The notes: a model not told the origin generated them from the sequence alone. Positions 10,472 through 22,789 are shown, counted from the first letter of the stretch. The stretch: 64,000 bases of DNA from Fragum whitleyi (GCA_948146395.1 OX411547.1:29988614-30052613); one strand, 5' to 3'. Numbers and translations: made by a program.

Positions 10472-10948
10472 TTTTTAGCTCACCTGAACACGAAGTGAGT
10501 GACTGTGATCGGGTGCTGTCCAGCATCCATCTTGTGTCGTCCCTTGTCAACTTTTAGCTTTTGTGCACTCTATAGTGGCCACTTTTTTTGCTCAAATATC
10601 TTAAAACTTGGTCAGAATGTTTGTTGCCATCAAATCTCAGTCAAGTTCAAATTTTGGTCAATTGGGGTTAAAAATGGGGTCAAGGGGTCACCTTTTGGAA
10701 AACTTGTGTGCACTCTAGAGGTCATATTTTCTGCCCAAATGTCTTGAAATTTGGTCAGAATGTTTTTCTCCATCAAGTCTTGGTCAAGCTTGGGTCGTGT
10801 GGTGTCAAAAATTGGGTCAAGGGCTCAATATTTGACTCTTCTTGATATCTTTCACTTTTGTAAAGCCAGAAATGATACTTTGTCATCATAGTCAACTATA
10901 TGCGTCAGACAAGTGCTTAAGGGCCAATGGCCTTCGTGTTATTTTTTT
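10472..10948 (+). repeat. Hairpin-headed repeat, AGCTCACCTGA type
   Basis: It starts TTTTTAGCTCACCTGAACAC...GTGAGTGACTGTGATCG and ends in GGCCTTCGTGTTATTTTT. The body has two degenerate ~140-bp repeats (CAAATATCTTAAAACTTGG, CCAAATGTCTTGAAATTTGG). Related copies are at 13885, 20797 and 49455. The plus-strand frame at 10499-10747 is not a gene. Confidence 0.55.
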
Positions 10949-11212
10949 CAGATTATATGAATAGCTGCAACTTATACTAGGAGAAATTGCTATTCAACAA
11001 ATGTGTACATCTGTATTCTCATATCTTATACCTGGAATTTCTATTAAATTCATTAGTTTTAACATTATCATAATTCCAGGACAACATTTTGGCACATTAT
11101 GATTTGTTTTTGAATTATTTCCCATTTTGCTTTATCTAAAAATAATACTTTGTTTCAAAAGTACTGATATGTCAAGATCAATTGTGTGTACAATTATCAA
11201 TGTTGTTTTCAG

Positions 11213-11389
11213 AATGCCCACTATTGCTTGCTCTTTGTAATGGCAAGATCTCAGTAGACAGTTACCCTAGCACAGTAGGAAAGTTGGCCAACTACACCTG
11301 TAAAAGTAACTACAATCTTCAGGGGAATACACAAAGATTTTGTCAAGATAATGGAACTTGGAGTGGTGAGGCTCCAACTTGTGTCAGAG
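11213..11389 (+). CDS. Sushi domain exon B2
   Basis: A 59-codon class-B exon, acceptor GTTGTTTTCAG, donor GTAAAG. It keeps SYPSTVGKLANYTC and GTWSGEAPTC. Like B1 it has a fifth cysteine at position 9 (LLLALCNGK) and Lys at residue 24 (GKLANY) where B3-B6 have Gln. B1 and B2 even share intron sequence just after the donor (GATGTG...GATATCA). This supports a close B1-B2 relationship. Confidence 0.9.
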
Positions 11390-12190
11390 GTAAAGATGTG
11401 TGATATCATTAAAGATTTTTTTTTAAAATGATATACAAACTGTAGCGAAAACAATTATGTCTTTTAATGGTCAATATGGAGTTGATACATAGTGAGTTAA
11501 AGATATTTTAAAAGTAAGTTTTTTTTACTATATCTAACAATGACAGTGATTCAAACTCTACTTTTCATAAAGTTGTTTATTTGTGTTTTTGATGGAGTTA
11601 ACATTTACAGAAACCCCCAAATATGTTTTACATCCAAGTGCTGTGCACTGGGGCGTCACAGCATTTTTTAGGGTCTCTGCAAATGATTATGTCAAAAAAA
11701 AGTGAATTGATGCTATTATTGCATAAAAAGAAAGACTATAGTATTTATTCAACAAGTGAATGCGAAATGAATCATAGGAACAATTTAAAACTAGCTCTAT
11801 TTAAATTTAACTCTCTACTATGCCAGAATATTTGCATCATGCATTGCACTGTTTCTTTTGTTTATACTGACTTTTCTTGGGAAATTTATGATGACACAAA
11901 ATTTTATTCGGGAATAGAATCAACGTCTTTAGTTATAAATGCTAGGCAAAGAAACTATTGGTCCAGACCAAGGATATTTAAGTAAAAATAACTGCGCCTT
12001 AACTGCATGTGAATTTACTTATAATCCATGTTTTCTCCCTTTAATGCCCAGGTTTTGTTCATTAACTTATGCTTATAAAAAACGGAAAACATACATTTAA
12101 TGTAAAAATTTGGTATATGTTAGGAATTTGTGGCATAAATGGAACTTTGCATAGGAGGCTAGTATACTATGGTTTGATGATAATAATTTA

Positions 12191-12395
12191 GCCTGTGTGT
12201 GACATTTCAAACAATTTCAAGTGTGCCTGTTGGAGAGACATTGTGAAACCGACACACCTGCATACTGCACAAAGAATTATTACAGAGCTCTTGTAGATGT
12301 GCTTAAGACCGTGTCTATCTACAGAGCTGTGGATGCACAGGCTGGCGAGAGGCTTTGCTATGCGCACATGCAATTTGTTGGAAATGACATGCACA
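12191..12395. mobile_element. TIR element, GCCTGTGTGTGACATTTC family, copy 1
   Basis: The left end GCCTGTGTGTGACATTTC and the right end GGAAATGACATGCACA are inverted copies. The core includes ACAGAGCTGTGGATGCACAG. Other copies are at 32596, 52015 and 61152. This one has lost the terminal GA and part of the right end. The overlapping short reading frames on both strands are incidental. Confidence 0.6.
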
Positions 12396-13479
12396 TTTTA
12401 CTCCCATTTACAAAGGAGGTGCCAGTTACTTGGTTCCCCATGCCTCTATGATTGTCCATCTATAGACCAATTTGCTTCTAAGTGTAACAAATAGAGCCCC
12501 AATAGACAGACATAAACCATTCAGAGCAAAGGATCCTCAACCCTAAATGGGTCAACTATGTCCTCTTAGGCTCTCAGAAAACATTTAACTTAGGACAGGT
12601 CTCTCTAAAATGCATATCCACTGCAACCTACCCCCCTTTTGCTGTTACATAAGAGCTAACTCAAGAACTTACTAGCCTTCATTAGTGAAACTGCAGTCAA
12701 GCCTGCCCCAGCTGTCTGATTGAATAACTCTAAAGCAATTTACTATATCATTTAACTGCATTAAGCCTTCATCAGCCTTAAGCTGTCTTTGGCATTGTTT
12801 TTTTTTTTAAATTCCAAAACAGTCTGTCACAATGTATCAAGCAGTTAACTTGCTAATTCTGATATTCTGACACTACCTTATGTGCATATTCATCGAATGA
12901 TTCATCCAATTAGTAGTCATATTATATAAACACAAAATTTGCAAAATTTAAGCTAACTTTTTAAACTTTTAATTTTTTTCAAATCCATTCAAGACTAAGT
13001 TCTTGTAATTGCCATGATGATATTTCCCATTTGTAGGCATCTACAAATACCATTAGTAGGTAATTTTACAAGTTCAAGGTCACTTAACCAGGTATCCAAA
13101 AAAGGGGAAAACATGACAAACCTTAACTGTAATGCTAAATGTATTCTAAGTCTGTCAGGATTTCCAAGATACAATGCTTATGTTTGGCATGGAGATAGAT
13201 CTTACTGATTTGCATTTGAAAATACCAAGATCAAGGTCATCTTTCAAGGCTACAGTCAGTTTAAAGGCCAATGTCATATAATTTGTCTTATGAACAGTTA
13301 CACATCTTGTTCTTATAGGCCTATACTATTTTAAGTACCAGTTGATATGTTTCATAGCTTTGGTTTTTCATAGATATCACTTAGTATATGATTAAATTAA
13401 TGACACTTTTGATCAAAGACTAGTACAATCTGAGTCCTTGGCAATGTTAATTTCATATGAGTATTACTATACATTTCAG

Positions 13480-13656
13480 AATGCCCTAGCCTCACAAATC
13501 CCACCAATGGTCAGGTAACTACACCAAATAATCCCAGTATTGAAGGAGATGAAGCTACCTACTCATGTTTAACAAACTACAGCCTTGTAGGAAATGAGAA
13601 CAGAACTTGTCTGGAAACTGGTGTGTGGAGTGGAGAACAGCCTACTTGTCTGAGAG
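13480..13656 (+). CDS. Sushi domain exon C2
   Basis: A 59-codon class-C exon, acceptor ACATTTCAG, donor GTGAGG. It reads ECPSLTNPTNGQVTTP, keeps cysteines 2, 30, 44 and 57 and W50, and has NENRTC where the others have NVNRTC. No reading-frame damage. Nearly 7 kb of repeat-rich intron separates it from D2. Confidence 0.9.
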
Positions 13657-13884
13657 GTGAGGTTGCTTAAAATGTTAAATTAAACAGCTTCACTTACATT
13701 GTTAACATGTATGGAACAAGTGTTTAAGGTGGAGAACTAGTTGGGAGATTATTCAGAAATGCAGTCAAGACAACCATTTGGCTTGAAATCTATAAACAAC
13801 GTTGCATTGAGAATCATTTGTATGTGAGGTTAGGGGAAACCTGTTGTGGAGATCTGTTTTATGAAAAACAATGCTGAAGTAAAA

Positions 13885-14951
13885 CAAGAGGACCAAGATG
13901 GTCCTAGATCGCTCACCTGAGTCTCTTTGACCCCTGGGACATCACATTAATTAGATAGGCAGATGTCAAAAAGAGGATAATTGCCTACGATCAATACCAT
14001 GGAATGTTTTCAGCGAAGAGCAAGACAGATATGCCTTTTTACTCTTTGATTCTATGTAAAAAGGGATGCACCCTGCTGGACCCCAAATGTGACCCCAGGG
14101 TCTTGATATGAACAAACTTGATAGAGGTCCATAAGATTATGCTACATTCTAAATATGAAAGCTGTCTGCCTTCTGGTTTCAGAGAAGAAGCTTTTTGAAG
14201 GTTTTCCTATTTTCACCAGTCATGCTCAGATGAGCTGAAAGGGATGGGCCTGGGTGGAGCCCAAATATAACCCAAAGGTATGAACAAACTTGGTAGGGGC
14301 CCACTAGTTGATGCTACATACCAAACATGAAAGCAGCGTGCCCTCTGGTTTCGATCAAAGAGGATTTTCGCTCTGTGATTCTATTTAAAAAGGGTTGCGC
14401 CCGGGTGGAGCCCAAATATGATCCTAGGGTCTTGATATGAACAAACTTGGTAGAGGTCCACCAGATGTTGCTACATACAAAATTTGAAAACTGTCTGCTT
14501 TCTGGTTTCATAGAAGAAGATTTTTGAAGATTTTTTTACCATTCATGCTCATAAGAGATGAAGGGATGCACCCTTGCAAAGCCCAAATATGACCCAAGGG
14601 TCTTGATATGAACAAACTTGGTAGAGGCCCACTTGCAGATGCTACATACCAAATATTAAAGTTGTCTGCCATCTGGTTTCAGAGAAGAAGATTTTTATAG
14701 ATTTTCATATTTTCACCCTTTTTGTTAAGGGTGAAGGGAAACTTAAGGGTGGATTTCCTTTTATTTGAACAACTTTGGTAGAACTTGACCCAAGGAACAT
14801 TCCTGTCAAGTTTCATCAAGATTGGCCCACTGGTTTAGGAGGAGAAGATGTTTAAAGAAATTGTGGACGACGCATAACGCACAACGCACTACAGACATTC
14901 TACGATCACAATAGCTCACCTTGAGCACTTTGTGCTCTGGTGAGCTGAAAA
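13885..14951 (-). repeat. Hairpin-headed repeat, minus strand, AGCTCACC type
   Basis: Read on the minus strand it starts TTTTTCAGCTCACCAGAGC...GCTCAAGGTGAGCTATTGTG and ends TAGGACCATCTTGGTCCTCT then TGTTTT. The body has about five tandem ~190-bp repeats built on CTTGATATGAACAAACTTGG and CTTCTGGTTTCAGAGAAGAA (+ strand). The same head and end occur in direct orientation at 20797-22306 and 49455-50525. Confidence 0.75.
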
Positions 14952-15460
14952 ATACTCAGTTTAAATCCCAGTCTGTGTTCGTGAAGATTTCCAAAATGCA
15001 AGATTACGATCTTAAATGACTATGTACACAAAAACTAGACTTTCATCTTCAAAGATAAGCTTGTATTTGTCATTCCAATATTTGGTAATGTAAATGATTA
15101 TGACGCAATGATCTGAATATAGGCTTGATGAATATTTATGAACCACCACATTTTGGACTTCAATCTGAATAGAGTGTATTACCTATCCTGCACATGGGGT
15201 TGTTTTATGTGACCAAGATCTCATTTACATATATTACTGTACCGGGCAAATTATGCATTTCCTGAAAAAGCAGCCGTTTGTTGATTGATTTGTATTTTAT
15301 GTTACTCATCTTTCATAAGACTAAATCTAGATTAATTATTCAAAGAATGCTCACAAAATAGCGTATTTTTACTCTAAACGCAGACGAGTGCCTTAATAAA
15401 CTTATGTGTTGAGTTTGAAATGTGTGATGAACCACTTGATTTTCAAGTGTATGTGTGGTT

Positions 15461-16998
15461 GTTTTTATGCTCCCCAAAAGTCCACGCAGGGAGAGCATAT
15501 AGCCCCGTTTTGTCTGTCCATCCATCCATCCGTAATTCCTTCCTTCAGTCCGTACCCACCAATTTCTCCATAACCCTTATGCCAAATCAAATGAAACTTA
15601 CCATGTGAACTTTCTATGATATAGTGTTGATGCATCTGTGACGGTTTTTGGATTTGAGGCCTTGTCATGGGAAAATGGGACTTAGGGTAAAAAACACTTT
15701 TTCTCAAATTTCTCCTAGTCTTATGGTCAGAATTTGATGAAATTTCATTGAGTAGCAAATCAGATGCCCTTTACTATAAATAATTTGAAATTTACATAAA
15801 AAAAATATATATCATGGAAAAAGGGGGTTAAATGTTTGTTACCTTTGCCTTAGCGTGTAAAATACAGTATTTCTTTCATTTCTTCTAGTCTTATGTTCAG
15901 AATTTGATGAAATTTCACATTTGAGTAGCAAATCAGATGCCCTTTACAATAAATTATTGGAAATTTGTGTCTAAAAATATGTCATGCAAAAAGGGGGTTT
16001 AATGTTTGTTACCTTTATGTTAGCTGTATAAGATAACACCTTATTTGAGTCCTTGCAATCTGACCACGGAGTATATCTTCTAAAGTATAATATCTATCAA
16101 CTTGAAACTTTATGGGTGGATAGATCTTATGGAGCACAAGTGCAGTGCACAAGAACTACAACTCTTGCTTGCATAATTTTGGAGTTATTGCCCTTTGTTA
16201 TTTTTGATACTTAGATTTTGTCTGGAGCATATCTCCTAAAGTATAATAGCTATCAACTTGAAACTATTTTGGGTGGATAGATCTCATGGAGGAGAAGTGC
16301 TATGCCTAAAAATTACAACTCTTGCTTGTATAATTGACCAGTTATTGCCCTTAGTTATTTTTGATACTGAGATATTGTTCGAAGCACATCTCCTAAAGTA
16401 TAATAGCTATCAACTTGAAACTTTATGTATGGATAGATCTCTTTGAGGAGAAGAGCAGTGCACAAGAACTACAACTCTTACTTGCGTAATTTTGGAGTTA
16501 TTGCCCTTTTTTATACTTAGATTTTGTCTGGAGCATATCTCCTAAAGTATAATAGCTATCAACTTCAAACTTTATGGGTGGATAGATCTCATGGAGGAGA
16601 AGTGCAATACACGAGAACTACAACTGTTGCTTGCATAATTTTGGAGTTATTGCCCTTTGTTATTTTTGATACTTAGAATTTGTCTGGAGCTTATCTCCTC
16701 AAGTGTAATAGTTATCATCTTGACTTTTTATGGATGGATAGATCTCACTGAGGAGAAGTGAAGTGCATAAGAACTTCAACTCTTGCTTGCATAATTTTTG
16801 AGTTATTGCCCTTTTTTATTTTTAATCCTTAGATTTTATCGGAGGTACATCTCACTACAAAAGAATCCTTAATCTATTAGGCTTCAGTTTACTATCAAGC
16901 TTTCGTGGCTGGGGATGGCCATGTTCGACATGGCTCTTGTTTTTGTGACAATGCCTTATTCAAGAAGCATAATCTGTCCCTGACGGCTCTTGTTTAAT
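15461..16998 (+). repeat. Hairpin-headed repeat with 156-bp satellite, TATGCTCCCC type
   Basis: It starts TTATGCTCCCC...GGGAGAGCATATAGCC then a Cys-free GTCTGTCCATCC tract, and ends AGCATAATCTGTCCCTGACG then GCTCTTGTTT. The second half is a tandem array of about five units of 156 bp (GGAGCATATCTCCTAAAGTA, CAACTTGAAACTTTATGGG, GGAGAAGTGC, GGAGTTATTGCCCTTTGTTA). A closely related full copy is at 30103-31637. Annotated reading frames here are repeat artefacts. Confidence 0.75.
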
Positions 16999-17114
16999 TA
17001 CATTTCCCCTTTGACTCTATGATGAACAATTACACTGGATAAACAATCACACTTAAACTAATATGAATTGCAAAAAAAGACATTACAGGAGGTGAGAGTA
17101 AACCTGTGGTTTTT

Positions 17115-17936
17115 AGCTCACCTCAAGGGGAGCTTTTAGAAACGCCCTGACTCTGTCATGCGTCGGGTGTCGTCAACTTTCTTAAAACTTCTTCTCCTAA
17201 ACCACAAGGCCGATTTCAATGAATTTTTTTTGGGTGACAGTATTTAAAAATTGTTCGCTAAATTTTGATTGGTCCATAAATATGGGCGTGGCAGGGTGGG
17301 GCTTATTTTGTGCCCAAAATCTTTGCACAACATCTCCTGAACCACTGGGCAGATATAAAAGATACTTTACCAGAATGTTCCTTGGGTAACTCTTTTTAAG
17401 AAGTGTTCACTAAATTTTGATTGGTCCATAAATATGGGTGTGGCTTATTTTGAGCCGGAAATATTTGAACAACACTCCGCCTGAACCACTGGGCAGATTT
17501 CAATGAAACTTTACTCGAATGTTCCTTGGGTGACCTTTTTCAAAAATTGTTCGCAAAATTTTGATTGGCCCTTTAATATTGGCTTGGCAGGGCGTGGCAT
17601 ATCTTGAGCCTGAAATGCCATCTCCTCCAAAGAATGTTCTTTGGGTGACCCTTTTCAAAAATTATTCGCGAAATTTTGATTGGTCCATAAATTTGGGTGT
17701 GGCAGGGAGGGGCTTTTTTTGAGTCTCCTTAGTAATGAATGGGTGGGCAGCATCTTTTCTCACTTTAAAATCTTGGAATTGAATCTTCTCTTCAACAATT
17801 AGGCAAACATGAATGAAACTTTGCCACAAAATTACTTGGATGAGTTTCGCTGGACTAATAAATTTCAGATGAGCGTTTTTGGGCCATCCTGGCCCTCTAT
17901 TTTTGGGTTTTTGGTGAACGAAATTTTTGTTCACCA
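17115..17936 (+). repeat. Hairpin-headed repeat, AGCTCACCTCAAGG type
   Basis: It starts TTTTTAGCTCACCTCAAGGG and ends near GTTCACCAGTG. The body holds four ~150-bp repeats with ATTTTGATTGGTCCATAAAT, TGGGCGTGGCAGGG and CCTGAACCACTGGGCAG. The 90-codon minus-strand frame at 17662-17934 lies inside it and matches nothing I recognise. Confidence 0.6.
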
Positions 17937-18094
17937 GTGTTACTATATATACTTTGTAAGGGAAACCCTGTAGGATCTTAATAGCTTCGAAATAAAGTAG
18001 CGCCCCTTTAGATTCAATTTAGTATATCTCAAGACTTCTCTCAGCAAAATCACTGATTAATTCGTTAATTTTGTGATACTAGAATTCTTCATCT

Positions 18095-18319
18095 GGTTTA
18101 AACCTATTTATTTTACATCGATTGGGAAACAAGTTCTTACAACTTAGATTAATCCCTCTCGATTCTGCTTCCTAGAAAATTCACCAGTACTCGCGCCGAA
18201 TGTGTGGGCCAATGAAAGAACCAAGATCGATAGCCGCTCCCGGGAATCGAACTCAGGACCTTTGGGTCAAGAGGCCGACGCTCTACCACTAGACCACGGA
18301 CACCACGGACACCACACAT
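18095..18319 (-). mobile_element. Second tRNA-headed SINE family, 12-bp TSD
   Basis: On the minus strand the head reads TCCGTGGTCTAGTGGTAGAG (A box) and GAGTTCGATTCCCGGG (B box), followed by a body with CTTTCATTGGCCC and ACTGGTGAATTTTC. The acceptor-stem ends do not pair, so it is tRNA-derived and not a functional tRNA. A perfect AATTCTTCATCT repeat flanks it at 18083-18094 and 18320-18331. Confidence 0.85.
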
Positions 18320-18763
18320 AATTCTTCATCTAGTGAAGATTATGAAAATTACCCTTTAAAAACTCTAAATAAGCTTGAAATGTCTAGCCAAACGAATTGA
18401 TGATCAGCGTAAGATTGTCGAGACTTTAGAGCAAAAACAAAATTTGTGTCTGTACACAGTATAGACAGATACTATGTTTTTGCTCTAAGCCTTTGCTGTT
18501 GCAACTTGTGTGAAATGGAAATATGTGTTTGTTTAGGGAGTGAACTCTTGAACTTCTACACACCTCTGATTGGCCATACCACATGTGATGACCTATGACT
18601 TTATCTGCCTTCTTATGAATGAAATCTGTACTAATGAGTTACGAAAGTTCAAGTTTACAAACAAATGAAATGTTCCTATATTTAGCCCAAATTCTTATTA
18701 AACATAAACACGCACCACTTGACCTTGACCAACCTTGATATGAAGTAAAATTTAACCCATTAC

Positions 18764-19160
18764 CAGAACAGAACAGAACAGAACAGTTTATTTATTTTCT
18801 GACGTGTACATGTATGGTACATAGTTATAACCCATGAATGTATACATAAATCTCATCACGTGTATATCAATTACCAGACAACTTATGTCTCAACTGACCA
18901 ATTTACACCACTTGCTTAAATCCTGTTTTTATCTCAAACCTTGTTGTATTCTTGTGTAATGTAAATATCTTTGGTTACGGGTATTTTTGTACCATATTCC
19001 CCAAATTTTATTCTTTGTTTTCCGTTTCCAACATGGACGGAAGTGAGGGGATATAGCCATCTCGACATGATTTACTGTAAATATATGAATGTCGTTATTA
19101 TTTTGAATTAAAAATAAATAAATAAATAGATAAAAGAATAAACAATTATCCCAGCACAAT
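18764..19160 (-). mobile_element. Probable LINE 3' end with (TGTTC)n tail
   Basis: On the minus strand the sequence runs into AAAATAAATAAACTGTTC and then four TGTTC units, the kind of microsatellite tail seen on some non-LTR elements. A matching CGTTCTGTTCTGTTCC lies at 19493-19508. The open frame at 18929-19159 (IWGIWYKNTRNQRYLHYT) has no domain I can name. Weak call. Confidence 0.35.
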
Positions 19161-20530
19161 AGATCTTATCTAAAATTTTAACGTCGAACGGAGACTGAAA
19201 CGTCATAACTATAGAATACTTAACATGTAGCTGTGATGTTTAAATCCCCACTGCCATTTTTTGTCCCCTTGTTTAACACTGATAACAAAATATTCTTCTT
19301 CAAAGTACTTAACATAGTAACTACATCTGTATAGTAGCGCTTTTATCCCTTGGATGAGTGTGAAATCTCCCCAATCCAATCATTCATCTCTTTGTTTTAC
19401 TGGAAGCACTTAAAATATTACAAAAAACATCATTAATGTATATTGTCCATATCATACCTCATTGTACTTGAATGAAAATAAAAGATATGTTTCGTTCTGT
19501 TCTGTTCCTTGTAGCATTAGAAACGCTAACCAGTCTAGTGACATCTGTGGTTTATGCAATCAGATTTTACATAACTTTTCAACATGGGACAGTCAGTCTC
19601 AAGAACGGTTTTAAAAAATTATTAGACACATGTTTTAAATGTATAACCATTCTTGTACCTTTTGTTTGAATATGGATGAACACTGCTATTAACAATTTTT
19701 CTGTAAAATCGCGGTGGCTGAAGTACAGGCGATCTTTACATAATCTGAGTTTTGCCATATGTGTTAATATAAGATTACCTATAAGACGAAATTTGGATTG
19801 TGAATCAATCGCCTGTGGACTGGAGCACAAAAACATGGAATCTGGTATTTCTCCACTAGAACTTTTATTAGCATACACCCTCACATAACTGCAATCTTCT
19901 ACCCTCTAAGGTATACGATTATCAACCAATTTGTAGTCCTGAGCAATAGAATTTAAACCATGACTATATTTGGACAATCCATTAGCTGTACAAAATACTT
20001 ACCTACATAAATTGTTTTTCTTTAATTCTTTTTTACGCAATGGCATCAGATAGATGATCCCATTCAGGTAGTCAAAGCTCCAGAGCCATAGGGGACATTT
20101 AATTGTCACAATGCAGAAAAACTGCTGTTTGATCCGGTAAAATATGGGTTCTGCATGTGAAAAATGAATTACCTTTCTGACTGCTTTTTTGAGTTAAGAA
20201 AAGAATTATTCTGCTTTTTTGAGTTAAGAAAAGAATTATTCGTCTAGACATTATAGTTGCCTGTTTTCTTTTCTCTATTGCTCTCTGTCTCTCTGTCTGT
20301 CCATCTGTCTGTCGCTCTCTCTATCTTTCTTTTCCTCTCTTTCTCTTTCTTTGAATTTACAGTGAAATTTCAGAATTGCCGAAATGTCGAGAAACTTTCC
20401 CTTAATTTTATATTTTCTCTTTTCTCTACGAATTCAATATTTCACTCTAGAATAGCATCAGGTTCGTTCAACATCAGTACATTCAGTGCTTTGATTTTTT
20501 GTTTATTTGTTTTTTCAAGAACTAATTTCC
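19161..20530. other. Intron sequence, no recognisable feature
   Basis: AT-rich sequence between C2 and D2. It holds a short direct duplication (CTGCTTTTTTGAGTTAAGAA at 20182 and 20211) and a CTCTCTGTCTGTC pyrimidine tract at 20277-20350. The opposing reading frames at 19579-19888 resemble no family I know and have no splice context. Confidence 0.4.
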
Positions 20531-20580
20531 TATAATGCCAGGTCCTGAATCATCTGATTGTGCTTTATTTTTATTAATAG

Positions 20581-20757
20581 AATGTTCCACTTTAAATTCC
20601 CCTACCAATGGACAAGTAACATCACCTAACAATCTTACACGGAGTGGAGATGTGGTCATTATTAGTTGTAATGAGAACTATCTTCTACAGGGGAACCAGA
20701 AAAGGACATGTAAGAGTAATGGGACTTATACAGGGAACCAACCTACTTGTGCTAGAG
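20581..20757 (+). CDS. Sushi domain exon D2
   Basis: A 59-codon class-D exon, acceptor TTATTAATAG, donor GTAAGT. It reads ECSTLNSPTNGQVTSPNNLT and NQKRTCKSNGTYTGNQPTC; Lys at residue 41 replaces Asn and so removes the N41 sequon, while N47-G-T creates another. Y50 replaces the usual Trp. Unlike D1, D3, D4 and D5, no truncated D copies precede it, so unit 2 lost the array or never gained one. Confidence 0.9.
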
Positions 20758-20796
20758 GTAAGTTGGTTATTCTTCAAAGATTTTGTTTGATAACTT

Positions 20797-22306
20797 TTTA
20801 AGCACACCTGAGCACAATGTGCTCAAGGTGAGCTATTGTGATCACTCACCATCCGTCGTCCGTCCTTCGTCCGTCCGTCTGTCTGTCCGTCCGTCAACAA
20901 TTTCTTTAAACATCTTCTCCTCCTAAACTAGCCGCCACCATAGCGCAGTTGGTTAGGCATAAGACTTCCAATCTGGAAGTCGTGGGTTCGATCCCCGGTG
21001 GCGGCAAATATCCTTTCCGACGTTTGTCTTTCACCAATGGGTAGATAATCGTAAACCTATGTGAAATAGCAGTCGGAGGCTAGGAAAGGATGTAATGGTA
21101 GTACTGGCGTGAGAAATACCAGGAATCCATTGTTAGGTGCTCCGGCCGCCGCGATATAACTGAAATAATGTTGAAAGCGGCGTAAAACCCCATTCAATCA
21201 ATCAATCTCCTCCTAAACTACTGGGCCAATGAAGCTGAAACTTTGCAGGGATGTTCCTTGGGTAAAGCTCTTTAAAATTAGATAAAAGAATTTAAATTCC
21301 TCAAAAACTCTGTTTGCCATGGTTACATAAAGGCCCAAAATGGCCGAAAATCTTAGAAAAAATTCCTATCCTCCTAAACCACTCGGCCAATCAGGCTGAA
21401 ACTTGGTAAGGATGTTCCTTGCGTGAAGCTCTTCAAAATTTGTTAAAAGAATTTAATTTCATTTAAAACTCTGGTTTCCATGGTAACGGAAAGACTGAAA
21501 AATGGCCGAAAATGGCTGAAAATCTTAGAAAAAATTCGTCTCTTCCAAAACCACTTGGCCAAGCGAGCTGAAACTTGGCAGGGATGATCCTTGGATGGTG
21601 CTCTTCAAAGAGTGTTAAAATAATTTAATTTCATGAAAATCTCTGGTTGCCGTGGTAATGTAATGTCTGAAAAATGGCTGGAAATCTTAGAAAATCTTAG
21701 AAAAAATTCTTCTCCTCCCAAACCACTAGGCCAATCAAGCTGAAACTTGGCAGGGATGATCCTTGGGTGAAGCTCTGCAAAAGTTGCTAAAAAGAATTAT
21801 TTTCATAAAAAAACACTGGGTACCATGGTAAGGGAATGACTGAAAAATGGTTGAAAATGGCTGAAAATTTAAGAAAAAATTCTTCTCGCCCCAAGACACT
21901 AGGCCAATCAAGCTGGAACTTGGCAGGGATGATCCTTGGGTGAAGCTTTTCAAAAGTTGTTAAAATAATTTAAATTTTTAAAACTCTTGTTTCCATGGTA
22001 AAGGAAAGGCTAAAAATGGCATGAATTACCAAAAATCTTAGAACAAATTCTTTCCTCCTTAACCATGAGGCCAATCAATTTTAAACTTAGCATTGATGTT
22101 CTTAACGTGTAGGTCTACTAAAGTTGTTTAAAGAATTTGCCATGGTAAAGAGAAAAGTTGAAAATTTGTGAAAATCTAAAAAAAGATCAAATTGCAGTAG
22201 AACAAAACCTAACCACCCTAAATTCTGGTATTCATAACATGGTTGACAAGTTACGAGTGACTTTTTCAGGTGAGCGATATAGGACCATCATGGTCCTCTT
22301 GTTATT
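20797..22306 (+). repeat. Hairpin-headed repeat, AGCACACCTGAGC type, with nested SINE
   Basis: The head is CACCTGAGC...GCTCAAGGTGAGCTATTGTG then CCGTCGTCCGTCC, and the end TAGGACCATCATGGTCCTCT then TGTTATT. The body is six degenerate ~190-bp repeats (AAACCACTAGGCCAATCA, GCTGAAACTTGGCAGGGATG, CTTGGGTGAAGCTC). A SINE at 20931-21205 interrupts the first repeat. Confidence 0.7.
20931..21205 (+). mobile_element. tRNA-headed SINE, plus strand, 15-bp TSD
   Basis: Head GCCGCCACCATAGCGCAGTT with B box GGGTTCGATCCCC, body CACCAATGGGTAGATAATCG, AGGAAAGGATGTAATGG, GGTGCTCCGGCCGCCGCGAT, tail CATTCAATCAATCAA. TCTCCTCCTAAACTA flanks it at 20916-20930 and 21206-21220. It inserted into the hairpin-headed repeat. 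Confidence 0.9.
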
Positions 22307-22419
22307 GTAACATGGTCCTCTTGTTATTGTACAGTAATGGTTGTTTTATTGACTTAAAATTATTTAAAGTTAAAAATCTTAAAATATGGAAAATCTTGAA
22401 ATATACAAAATAATTTCAG

Positions 22420-22593
22420 TATGCCCAGACATAACTGGAACAACCCTGACTGTGACTGGTTCTACATCTCCATATATTGAGGGAAATATTGTCACTTTGT
22501 CATGTACCAGTCCATATACTATAAATGGAGCAACCACCTTAACTTGTGAAAATACTGGATCATGGAGTGGAACCATACCAACATGCCGCATAG
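22420..22593 (+). CDS. Sushi domain exon E2
   Basis: A 58-codon class-E exon, acceptor ATAATTTCAG, donor GTTAGT. It reads VCPDITGTTLTVTGSTSP and GSWSGTIPTCRIG, with cysteines 2, 29, 43 and 56 and W49. It is followed within 100 bp by a broken duplicate of itself. Confidence 0.9.
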
Positions 22594-22689
22594 GTTAGTA
22601 AAATTTTGTTACTCATAAAAACTTAGGAATTAAGCTTATGTAAAACCCCTTAAATATTTTTGACAGGCAAGTTGAGAATTTTGTTGCAG

Positions 22690-22789
22690 TTTTGGGCAGA
22701 TATAAGTGGAAAAGTGCTTACTGTGAATGGTTCTAAATCTCCATATATTGATTAAAATACTATCACTTTGTCATATACCAGTCCATATA
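22690..22789 (+). pseudogene. Broken class-E sushi exon, 5' part
   Basis: After TTGTTGCAG the sequence follows class E (GATATAAGTGGA, GACTGTGA-like ACTGTGAATGGTTCTA, TCTCCATATATTGA) up to CCAGTCCATATA. Cys1 is lost (TTTTGGG for TTTGTCC), TTAAAATAC brings an in-frame stop and Cys2 is TAT. The rest of the exon lies 1.9 kb downstream at 24706-24780, beyond the Tc1-like insertion. Confidence 0.85.

Noticed and set aside
11623..11985. 120-codon plus-strand reading frame in the B2-C2 intron
   Set aside because: No motif, signal or splice context recognised; AT-rich DNA of this size gives frames of this length. It might be a fragment of an unknown element, but I cannot support that.
18225..18300. 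tRNA gene on the minus strand
   Set aside because: The acceptor-stem ends do not pair and the sequence is followed by a SINE body within a 12-bp target duplication.
20931..21005. tRNA gene
   Set aside because: A and B boxes are present, but the same head recurs at 8120, 22976 and 58109 joined to a common body and tail with target duplications, so these are SINEs.
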